This document shows, in pieces, positions 48,275 through 58,000 of a DNA stretch of 64,000 nt. The stretch spans positions 1,364,001 through 1,428,000 of the forward strand of contig NW_026515428.1 of assembly GCF_014898815.1 (NCBI RefSeq), given 5' to 3'. This stretch comes from Panonychus citri (taxonomy: Eukaryota > Arthropoda > Arachnida > Trombidiformes > Tetranychidae). Position numbers and translations under genes: made by a program. Position 1 is the stretch's first letter, and each line of letters begins with the position of its first letter. The notes beneath the pieces were generated by a model. That model did no database searches. It worked only from the letters and a program-made list of their open reading frames with translations, and had not been told where the DNA came from.

Positions 48275-51200
48275 ATGTTTTTCCAATCGATCATAAGTTT
48301 ATCATTATTAATTGTTGTCCAAGTTAATTGTCATTATAATCATTTAGATCCATTTTTAAATAGTGTCCACGAAATTATCGTTCGTACCAACAAGGGAATT
48401 CATTACGTTGAATATTTCGCAGCCAAATATGGACCAATAGAGGTTCGAGAGGTAAAGTAGTTTCACCATTTAATTGAATAGAAAATCAACAATTAGACTA
48501 ATTATTAACTCTAAATTATTATTATCTCTTCTTCTGGACAAGGTTCCTAATTTTGACGATACTTATTCACTGTTAATTCCTGCAGCTAATAAATATACTC
48601 GAAGTCTCGATATAATTAAAGATTTAGCCGCTGATGAGGGAATTGAATTTACCGAACCACAGATTCCATTAGAAAGATATAAACGAGGTTCATTAACAAT
48701 TAATTCATCTTTAACTTCATCTCAAAAGACAATTAATCATAAAGAGAATCATGTTGTTGTTAATCGGAATGTTGATTATCTTAATCATGATAATCTTTAT
48801 CATCATGAGGTTAATGCGAATGATGAGGATCAATTGACAGAGAAAATTTTAGGAATGAGACAAATGGAACCAGTCCCATTGTTTAGTGATACTCGAAGTG
48901 CGGAAACAGTTCAACCGATTCCGGAAGTTGGTAATCCAGTTAAGAAGGCGGCATTAAGGTTTAACGATAAACTTTTCATGGCTCAATGGTATATCACCAA
49001 TGAGATTAACAGTGTAGCCCGAAGTCATAAAATAATGGAGGCTTGGTCACATGGATACACTGGCAAGGGGATTACGGTTGCGATTCTTGATGATGGTTAG
49101 TTGATTATCTTGATCATTAGAGTTACAATTAATCGTTTTTCTCTCCCTGTTTCATCATCACCCTGTGAGTTAATGATGCTGAATATTTTTCGCCTCACAT
49201 TGAATCGAATCTTCGTTGTTTGAATTTGATAGTTTTTTTTCTCGACCAATTGTTGAAATCGATTGAGAATAAAAGTTCTAATTGTTGATTGAGATTGTTT
49301 GATTGGGTTGATAATGAGGAATAGAATAATATTTCCATTCAATTAAAGATTAACCTTCTTGTCCCCTTTTCTATGTGTTAATTTTTGTTTAGTGACAATT
49401 AAATGATTTTGATGAAGATGATCGTTGAGGATTAAAGATGATCATTCAATTGATTATCATTACGGAAAAATGAAAAAAGAGATTGAAATTTTCCTCTCAA
49501 TTGAACTGGCCAACTGCAAGATATTGCTTGATAGTTTGATTAAGATAATGATGAGTAAATGTCACTGGACATGAGGAATACAATTATTATCGTTTTCACG
49601 TATAGATTAGGCCAATTGTATAATCAGTAAATGATTAATTCCATGAGAGATGAATATGGAAAGGAAAGGGTTCGAACAATATTCTGTATCATTTGACTTC
49701 ATCTTCGTTTCGATTAATCATCGTGGTATCAAATTACAATTAATATCTTCTCTCCCTCTCATCTTTAGGTCTTGAACACACTCACAGTGATTTGAAGCCA
49801 AATTATGTAAGTCTTTTAATCTGAAATGACAATAAGCGAAAATTACCATTAACAGTTGATTAAAAGCTGAGTAAACGATTAAATAACCTTAATTGTTGAT
49901 TAGAATCCGATGGCAAGTTATGATTTTAACGATGAAGATTTTGATCCAAGTCCACGGGTGGGAACTGACAATGGTCATGGGACACGATGTGCTGGTGAAA
50001 TCGCAATGAGCGCGAATAATTTTCTCTGCGGTGTTGGAATAGCTTTTAATGCTAAAATTGCTGGTAAATTGATTAAGCTTTAAAATTAAAATTCTGATGA
50101 AATGTAAATTTTTTAGGCATCAAATTGTTGGATGGTACGATAACCGATGCCATTGAGGGTCGGAGTTTGGCCTACAAATATCAGTTTGTTGATATTTACA
50201 GTGCATCTTGGGGTCCAGCCGATAATGGGGAAACTGTTGAAGGACCAAAAAGATTGGCCCAAGAAGCTTTACTTCGAGGTGTTACTTATGGTCGCCGTGG
50301 TCGTGGGTCAATTTATGTTTGGGCTTCGGGAAATGGTGGTAATAATGATGATAATTGTAACTGTGATGGTTATGCCAGTTCAATTTATACAATGTCCATC
50401 GGAAGTGTAACACAAAATGGGTTAGTTTTGATTGTACAAAAGTGGATTGTGATTTATAATCAATCTTATTTCATTTGATTTGGCTTTTTTTTCTGTACCA
50501 ATTCAGATCTTTTCCTTGGTATGGTGAGAGATGTGGATCAACAATAGCGGTGACCTATTCGAGTGGTGGTAAAGGTGAAGGTAAAGTCGCAACAACGGAC
50601 ATTGGTAATTCTTGTACACAAGATCACACAGGGACTTCGGCTGCTGCACCAATAGCGGCGGGAATTATGGCTCTCTATTGGAATCAAAGTAAGCTCCATT
50701 TCCAGTGGATTCCATTTGATTGATTATCAGAAATTTAATTTTCAATTGCGTTTTCTTCAAGTCCCAATCTTAATTGGCGAGATGTTCAACATTTAGTTGT
50801 TTGGACTTCACAAGTTTACGCCTTAAGAGCTAATCCAGGGTGGAAACGGAACGGAGCTGGACTTTTGTACAATGATCGCTTTGGATATGGTCTTTTGGAC
50901 GCTGATTTATTAACTCGATGGTCCAAGGGATGGCCAACGGTTCCTCCACAGCGATTCTGTAATGTTGGACTTCAATTGAAGTAAATTGTTCTAATCAATT
51001 GATTTTCTCCTGTTTCGATCACATTTTTTATTTTCGTTTTCGTTTTCTTTGTTGTTCCTAATCAGAGAGCCTTTGAAAATCTCCAGTGAATCTAAACTTC
51101 GGGTGGCTTTTAATGTCAGCGGATGTCGAGGTTCAATTGGTGAAGTTAATTTTGTTGAACACGTACAATTAATGGCGACCATTGATTATCCATTGAGAGG

Positions 51201-51685
51201 AGCACTTGAAATTGAATTGTTTTCACCGTCAAGTATGTTAATTTAAAATTTCTAATTACGATTATAATACTTGTTAGACTTGTTAGAGATAAATTTTCCC
51301 ATTTTAAATTATTATCTTTTTCTCAATAGATACCAGTTCAATCTTATTGGGCTCAAGACGGAAGGATAAATCATCGGAAGGTTTTCAGAATTGGCTTTTC
51401 ACTTCAGTCCACTTTTGGGCAGAAAGACCATACGGTTATTGGACACTGGAAATCAGAGATAATGTAAGTTATTACACCAACCCAAATTTAACGACTCAAA
51501 ATCAATAAATTATTTTTCCAATTTAATTAATCCAACAGCAACCAAAGAAACGATCAGGAACCATAACAAAATTATCTCTCTTTGTATTTGGTACCAGAGA
51601 GAAACCTTACCACATGAATCGTAAACGACACTATGATAATATTGGAGAATCCAATTCATTTGAAGAAAACAATTCCATCAACTAA
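48275..51685 (+). CDS. Kexin/furin-type proprotein convertase, PC7-like
   Basis: Exons: 48275-48451, 48543-49095, 49769-49806, 49904-50063, 50117-50420, 50507-50688, 50762-50980, 51066-51232, 51330-51463, 51539-51685, about 693 residues. Residues 1-20 form a signal peptide, followed by a prodomain ending in the furin-type site RYKR. The subtilisin triad is Asp242 (ILDDG), His281 (NGHGTRCAGE) and Ser455 (HTGTSAAAP), with Asn382 (ASGNGG) as the oxyanion residue. A P domain follows (LEIELFSPS, ERPYGYWTLEIRDN). AVTYSSGG, GTSAAAPIAAG and TWRDVQH-like wording favour PC7 over furin or PC1. Such enzymes cleave precursor proteins at basic sites in the secretory route. Oddities: an extra stretch of about 85 residues between RYKR and the catalytic domain; no membrane span at the C-terminus, unlike vertebrate PC7; and one base missing at the junction 50688/50762, so the frame closes only with a non-canonical splice, a weak donor at 50705, or a sequence error. 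Confidence 0.85.
49096..49768 (+). other. Convertase intron (673 bp)
   Basis: The longest intron of this gene, GTTAGT to CTTTAG, directly after the catalytic Asp codon. Nothing else is recognised in it. Confidence 0.8.
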
Positions 51686-51754
51686 ATAGAAAACCCAAAA
51701 TCTAATTAAAATACAAAATTGAAAACGAAAAACAAAAACAAATCAAATAATCAA

Positions 51755-51760
51755 AATAAA
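51755..51760 (+). other. Candidate poly(A) signal of the convertase gene
   Basis: An AATAAA lies 70 nt after the stop. Further A-rich AATAAA-like copies follow near 51775. Confidence 0.45.
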
Positions 51761-52015
51761 GTCACAAAAGAAAAAATAAATAAACAAAACCCAAGAAAAG
51801 GAGCAAAACAAAAACAAAAACAAAGACAATTACAAAAATATTCACTAAACAGGGAAAACATCAATTCAAACTTGTAACTTACCTTTTCCATAATAAAAAA
51901 GAAACAAAAAAAAACTCCAATCAATTGCCAACAATTAAGAAACAATTAATGAGCAAAAAATGAACATCGATCAAAACTCAAATGTTAAAAGAAAAACAAA
52001 ACCATAGATTCAAAC

Positions 52016-52054
52016 GCCGCGCCGGTCGATCGCCATTCGCGTAACCATGGCAAC
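52016..52054 (+). promoter_or_regulatory. CpG-containing patch with a perfect RFX X-box
   Basis: A short GC-rich patch in otherwise AT-rich DNA contains GTAACCATGGCAAC at 52041-52054. This fits the RFX X-box consensus GTNRCC-N2-RGYAAC at every position, about 220 bp upstream of the BTB-ZF ATG. Binding is an inference. Confidence 0.55.
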
Positions 52055-52276
52055 CATATAGGGTAGTCGATCCTTGGAAAGCTGAACCTTGAGGATCATC
52101 CACTAATTTCATTGTGTCCTCATCATCACTGCTAAATTTTGTCTTTGTCCCTTGATTTAGTTTTAATTGGAAACAATTAAATTTAAGTTTTTCTTTTCTT
52201 TTATAATTTTAATTAAGTTTGAATTGAAAGTGTTTTCTTTGTTTGTTTGTTTGTGGGTTTCAAGTGGAAAGTGAAA

Positions 52277-54136
52277 ATGTTGGATAACCTTCGTTCACAA
52301 AGGGAAGAAGGTAAATTTTGTGATATCGTTTTAAATGTTGGTGGTAAAACATTTCCAGCCCATCGATCGGTTTTAGCTGCTTCAAGTCCTTACTTTGAAT
52401 CAATATTGAAAGAAGTTAAATTAACTAAGGAAGAGATTACCATTGGTTGGGAAGATGCTGATAGTTTTGAAATTCTATTGGAATATATGTATTCTGGTAA
52501 TATTACTATTGATGAGAAAAATGTCTCTGGTCTTTTAAGGTTATCCAATCATTTTCTTATTACCAAGTTACATGGATTTTGTGAACAATATTTGGAACAA
52601 CGAGAGTTAACTTATAACGAGGATGATGATGACGAAGAAGATGAAGATGATCTGGTTGATGATGAGGATGGAGATGTTATTGAAGAAGAGATTGAAGATG
52701 ATAATCTTAAAGATCAGCCAACTACCGATACTAATACAGACCAGGAAATTGTTAATACGGAAAATCCAAAGAAAAGGAGAAAGGTTAATAAAAATAAAAG
52801 TAGCGTCGATGGCGGTGGTGGTCATTCAAACGTAATTAGTAAAGAGATTAAATTGGAGACAAGCGAAACTGGACCTTCTAGGAAGCGAAAAGTGAAAAGT
52901 AAATTCAACAGTGAAGAATGGATCACAAGTGAGGCATCTTCGGCTTCTCGAAAAGTATCAACCACAGCGACAACCGTAACCAAATCTGGTGAACAAACTG
53001 ATGAGGATGAAATGTTCGATCTTAATGAATCAAGTAACGATCAAAGACCCGCTGGACAAACTGCGTCATTAGCTCAATGGAGAGAGGGAATCAAGTGTCC
53101 ACATTGTAGTTATATTGGACACAGTGCAACAAGATTGGAACAGCATTTATCTAGAGTACATGAGGAAGATACAACATATAAATGTCGTCTATGCGAGTTT
53201 ACCTGTAAATGGAATCGTGAATATTATAAACACATGAAGTGTCATTTTGATGGTCCACCATATAAATGTGAAGATTGTGATTATACCTGTGATAGGATTC
53301 AATTTATTCTTTCACATCGAATGAGACACACCGATGAGAGACCTTTCAATTGTGAAATGTGTCCATTTAAATCTCGTACAAAGGGTAATCTAATTGTTCA
53401 CATGAGAATTCATACCGGTGAGAAACCATATAAGTGCCAATTTTGTGATAGAGGATTTGCCATGAAAAACACTTTAGATCAACACTTGGCTACTCATCGG
53501 GAGGATAGACCATTTCTATGTGATACTTGTGGTTTCACGACAAAATATCAATCACATTTACTATCACATCGACGTATTCACACGGGTAATGTTTTCCATT
53601 GTAATCACGAGGGTTGTAACTATTTTTCACCTCGTCGATCACAATTAGCTGCTCATGAGCGGAGTCATTCATCGGTTCGATCACATATTTGTGTAACTTG
53701 TGGACAAGGTTTCATTGAGAGAAGTCACTTGGTTCGACATGAAAGGATTCACCTTGAAGATAAACCATTCAAATGTACAAAATGTGATTACGAGTCAACC
53801 CGTCGAGATAAATTGAAAGAACATGTATTAAAACACCATTCAGGTGATTCGAAAAGTCCAGCTCCTTATAAACCTCGAAAATCTCGGCGACAATCTCAGG
53901 TTAATGTTGTTGAAGAATCAGCGATTCCCGAAATTTCCAATGATCAACTAATTGTTACCTCATCTTCTGGAGATCAGATTCAAATTGCTGCCTCGGAACA
54001 AGAAGTTGCCACAGCTAATTTAATTTACGAATATACAACCGATGGAGTGACACCAACAACAATTAAAACTTTGGTTATACAAAACATTGATGGCGAGGGT
54101 GACTCATGTTACCTACAATTAAAAACAACCAAATGA
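52277..54136 (+). CDS. BTB/POZ domain protein with nine C2H2 zinc fingers (transcription factor)
   Basis: A single open frame of 619 residues from the ATG at 52277 (an upstream in-frame ATG at 52247 would add ten residues). I prefer 52277 because MLDNLRSQREEGKFCDIVLN is the usual N-terminus of a BTB domain. BTB spans residues 1-105 (FPAHRSVLAASSPYF, LEYMYSGNI). An Asp/Glu-rich run follows (about 114-143), then a nuclear localisation signal PKKRRKV at 164-170. Nine C2H2 fingers span about 272-523, several joined by TGEKPY-like linkers; finger 7 has a longer CxxxxC spacing. The C-terminal 95 residues lack fingers. BTB-ZF proteins bind DNA and recruit corepressors or cullin-3 through the BTB dimer. 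No intron interrupts the coding sequence. I do not recognise a specific orthologue. Confidence 0.92.
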   Translation: MLDNLRSQREEGKFCDIVLNVGGKTFPAHRSVLAASSPYFESILKEVKLTKEEITIGWEDADSFEILLEYMYSGNITIDEKNVSGLLRLSNHFLITKLHGFCEQYLEQRELTYNEDDDDEEDEDDLVDDEDGDVIEEEIEDDNLKDQPTTDTNTDQEIVNTENPKKRRKVNKNKSSVDGGGGHSNVISKEIKLETSETGPSRKRKVKSKFNSEEWITSEASSASRKVSTTATTVTKSGEQTDEDEMFDLNESSNDQRPAGQTASLAQWREGIKCPHCSYIGHSATRLEQHLSRVHEEDTTYKCRLCEFTCKWNREYYKHMKCHFDGPPYKCEDCDYTCDRIQFILSHRMRHTDERPFNCEMCPFKSRTKGNLIVHMRIHTGEKPYKCQFCDRGFAMKNTLDQHLATHREDRPFLCDTCGFTTKYQSHLLSHRRIHTGNVFHCNHEGCNYFSPRRSQLAAHERSHSSVRSHICVTCGQGFIERSHLVRHERIHLEDKPFKCTKCDYESTRRDKLKEHVLKHHSGDSKSPAPYKPRKSRRQSQVNVVEESAIPEISNDQLIVTSSSGDQIQIAASEQEVATANLIYEYTTDGVTPTTIKTLVIQNIDGEGDSCYLQLKTTK

Positions 54137-54425
54137 TAACAATTAACTAGACATTTAATTGATAGTATGTTTGTGTGTGTGTGTAAAAGTAATTAACTTG
54201 ACCTTAATATTTAATTTCTTCCTTCAAAAATGCTTAGAAAATCAATTGCTTATCCATTACTATGTTTCCAATGAAACAATCAAACTTTACACTCGATGCA
54301 AAGAGAAATTAACTTTTTAATTGCATCAATCAAATGTATTAATAATTATTAATCAGTTCACTTCTAGGACATATATTCCTTTCTCTCTTCTTTTTTTTTC
54401 TATTGATTGGATTTAATTTTGTGAC

Positions 54426-54431
54426 AATAAA
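54426..54431 (+). other. Candidate poly(A) signal of the BTB-ZF gene
   Basis: AATAAA, with a second overlapping copy, 290 nt after the stop, preceded by a T-rich stretch. Confidence 0.5.
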
Positions 54432-54857
54432 ATAAATTTCTAATTAGTTAATCTTGTCTATTTATATTGCAAAAAAAAAAACAAATAATTGGATAATTTG
54501 TAAATTTCATCGATTGGAAATCAATTTGTTTTTCTTATCAATTAAAAAGCACAACAAATTAGTGTTTACAATTGGATTTGATTTTTCTTGTTGACAGAAA
54601 AACAATTAAATTGAAATAAATAATTGTGAATGTGAATGATAAACGAAATGATTAAAGTATCGATTTAAACTGAAATCATTACGAAAACAAAAAATAATGA
54701 GAGATTGTAAGAAATCATAATTATATAAATTGTTTGATGATATGAAAAACAAATCAAAACAATAATTGTTGATGATTAGAAAGAAATTATAACAAAATAA
54801 GAAAAAAAAGTAATTAACAAATTACAGAGAGATGAAAATTAAAGATGCAAGAGTTGA

Positions 54858-54884
<27 letters not shown>
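54858..54884. repeat. (GA)n microsatellite
   Basis: A run of about thirteen GA units in the convergent 3' region. Confidence 0.85.
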
Positions 54885-54889
<5 letters not shown>

Positions 54890-55038
54890 ATTAACTTAAT
54901 AATAATAATTAACAATTCGATTGGTGTTGCATTGGTGTGGATGTGTTAACAATTAATTTCGTTTGAACGCTTTTTTAACAATTTTTCCTTTGGATGAATT
55001 AACTTCTAATTGTTGATGGAAAGATGAGAATCAACAAT

Positions 55039-58000
55039 TTAAATTGTAAATTTGTTTTCTCTTCCATCGGGAAAGACAAGTAATATGGTTTTATTGCTGA
55101 CCCAAAGGAGTCTCGGTAATTTGGTCACATTGTCCGGTCCATTTGGTGGAGTATTAAAGGTTTTAACACATTTGGTTTGCGAATTTCCTAATCCGAATAG
55201 ACTGGTTGCCGTTGACCAAAAGGCCAATTTACATTCGTTCATTGAATATGAGACGAGGTGTTTACCATCATGGGAAAATGAACAGCAGGTTATTGAAGCT
55301 GCATGAGCATTGATTAGTTGAGGTTTGGGTGCTCGTAGTTCGTATATTGCAAGGTTTCCGTTTTTAGCACCAACGGCGATCCGACGAGTGGCCGTACAAC
55401 AGGTTACATTTGGAAATCTGGTTATGGGCGGGAAAACTTTACCCAATTCTTTTGATTTTAAATGATTGGGATCTAAACAGTGAAGGATAATGTCGATTGT
55501 TTCAATTATGAGATCGGAAACTTGATGTTGACTCTTTTCAATGAGAAGTTCAATGTTACGAAGTATTTCCGGTTTGGCTCGATTAAGGGGAGAACCGGCC
55601 ACCGGTACATTCATAGATTGAGCATTTTGTTGTAGATTATTGTAACGGGCCACTTCCCTTGCGAGGGTGGTGATAAAAGAACCTGGTCTTGAGGTCGCAA
55701 TTAGACTTAGCGCTTGACGAGCAGTTCGACAAGAATCGGCTGCCGGTGTTAAGGGTAAACCAAAGGACATCGTTGGGATCAGATTATCGGCATCGCAACA
55801 AAGTTCAAGAAGTGCGTATAAAACTTTGGTTACATCAAGATAAGGTTCCCAAACGATGAAACCACGACCAAGAAGATCGATAGCAGCTCGACGAAGGGCT
55901 GAAAAAGCGGGTAATCCCGTTGAAGGTGGTGCTTCAACAAGATAAGCCAATGCTCGGGAAGTGTGTCGTGCGAGCGTATAATTACCAGCACCAAAACCTT
56001 CAATGATCGACTTTTTCTGATTAGGATCTTCTTCGGCCATTACTCTTTGACCCTTGGAAGGTTCAACTCCTTCGCCATATTCTGAACCAATTACACCGAG
56101 CAATATAATGGCCGTTGACTGTTTCCGTCTAATCTCTGAACCACTGGATGACCTTCGTTGATAAGATGTACCGTTTTCACCCTTTTCCCCAACTCCTCGT
56201 CCACCTTCACTACCAACCCCACCGCCGACATCATCTACATCATCATCAGATGAATTGAACTCTTCGTGATCATTATCGGGAGTCATGTTGGAGGGTGAAT
56301 GTTGCGACTGTTGAGTTCGATCGGAACTTGGTACGTTCAGGTGTTTATTCATGGCAGCTCCGTTTTGCTCGTCCACTTGACACAAGTAGGAAGCCCAATC
56401 GTCAACCAATTGTTTACGTCCCCGAGCACCAATACGACGAAGCTCAGCCAATAAAAGTGTTTGAGCGGCTTCACGAACTTTTAAACATCGATCTTGCCAC
56501 CTTTTGGCCAGAATATCAAGTAACGGCTTTTTAAATCCTCCCGTTTTAACCAGTTCGGGTAAAAATACACAATGTAAGCCTGCCAATAGTTTCCAACCTT
56601 GTTTTGATTGTTCTTGAATGTTTGCCATCATATCGGCTTCGAGGGCTTTCATATCCGCTTCAATCTGTGAATCTGAATTTCGTGATTCCGATCTAGAGAG
56701 TCTACTTAACGCTCGACGTTTACGCTCACCTTCCGGAATAAAGGAAGAATTATTCATGGACATTAAAGTTCGAGCTAAAGATAAAATGGTCAAAAGGTGA
56801 GTTGTTGTCATGGCAGTAGAAAGTTCCCAATGATAGCGGGCATAAAATTTTCGACTTCGATCTTCATCGAAAATTGTTTCCATTGATCCTGATTCTTTCA
56901 TGCGAACCCGTTTAGCGGAAGAGCCAATATTAGATAAATGTGATTCATTGGTTAATTTTAATTCTTTTCCGGCTACTGGTGGACTAGAGATTTCACATTT
57001 AACATCATGTTTCGCCAGGAAAGTTGGAAGATAGAGAGACATGTGACCTCCTTTGGATAAAACGCCAAAGCAAATGGGTCGAACAGGACGAAGAAGTCCT
57101 AATTTACTCTCACAAACACCGTCCATTTCAATGTCCAATCCCCAACCATGAAGTAGAGAAAGTAAAATTTGAGATATTTCAATGTTAAGATCAGTCTCGG
57201 AAGAGATTAATTTATTGGTTCGTTTATCGGAACTGTTTTCAACTCCATTTTTGGCGTTTTCTGTTTCTGTTGATGAACGTCGGGTAAACAAAACAGTGGC
57301 CACATTAACGTCAGGCTTAAAGCCAACACTTTCAGCTTTTGCTTGAATCTTTTGAGCAGCTGATTCTGCTGAATCTTTAACTTTGGACCAAAATTTGTGA
57401 GATGATTCCGGCGATTCAACCAATTGAATGTAACGTTGATAAGCTTTGTTATTGGTTAGACCGCGATTCTCAAGTGTCTCCGGGTCAAGTTGGGTGTACG
57501 CATCGGCGAGTAAATTAACGATAAGAGATTCAACATCGAAAGCCAATACATGACTATCTTGATCTTTTGGATTGGTTTTTAAACTTTGTATCATCAGTGG
57601 ATGGGAACGATTCTGAATGGCGGGATCGATAACATCTTGTTTCTGCTGATGAAGTGGACCAGCGATGTGTCGGATACCTCGAGCGGTTGCATGTCTAATG
57701 GCATCAAGATTACGACTTTTGAGACCACGGAAAAGGTGAATCGCTGGATTGGTAAGACGATCTTCATTTGATGCAGCCTGATGATCATCACAGGCACTTA
57801 ATATGTCATCAGCTAACATCCCTTGAACAACTCGATCCAAAAGTCCAGTTTCAATCTGCCAAACATAAACTGACCCATCAACACAGCCGACAACCATGTA
57901 ATCATCGAGAGGTCGCCATTTAATTATTGAAACGGGAAACATATGACGACTTGCTAACATGATACATTTGTTTTCTTTGAGACTTAAAAGTGCAACCGAA

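Larger units (their letters stand above)
51686..52276. other. Convertase 3' UTR and BTB-ZF 5' flank
   Basis: The first 300 bp are strikingly A-rich on the + strand (CAAAA and GAAAA runs). At 52016 the composition changes abruptly to a GC-rich patch with CpGs that probably marks the BTB-ZF promoter. A (TTTG)n tract at about 52232-52253 ends in a possible acceptor just before the ATG exon. Confidence 0.5.
54137..55038. other. Convergent 3' intergenic region (BTB-ZF and WDR7)
   Basis: The two genes converge here. It holds both 3' UTRs, a (GT)n run near 54170 and a (GA)n tract at 54858-54884. No gene is seen, and no clear minus-strand AATAAA was found for WDR7. Confidence 0.6.
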
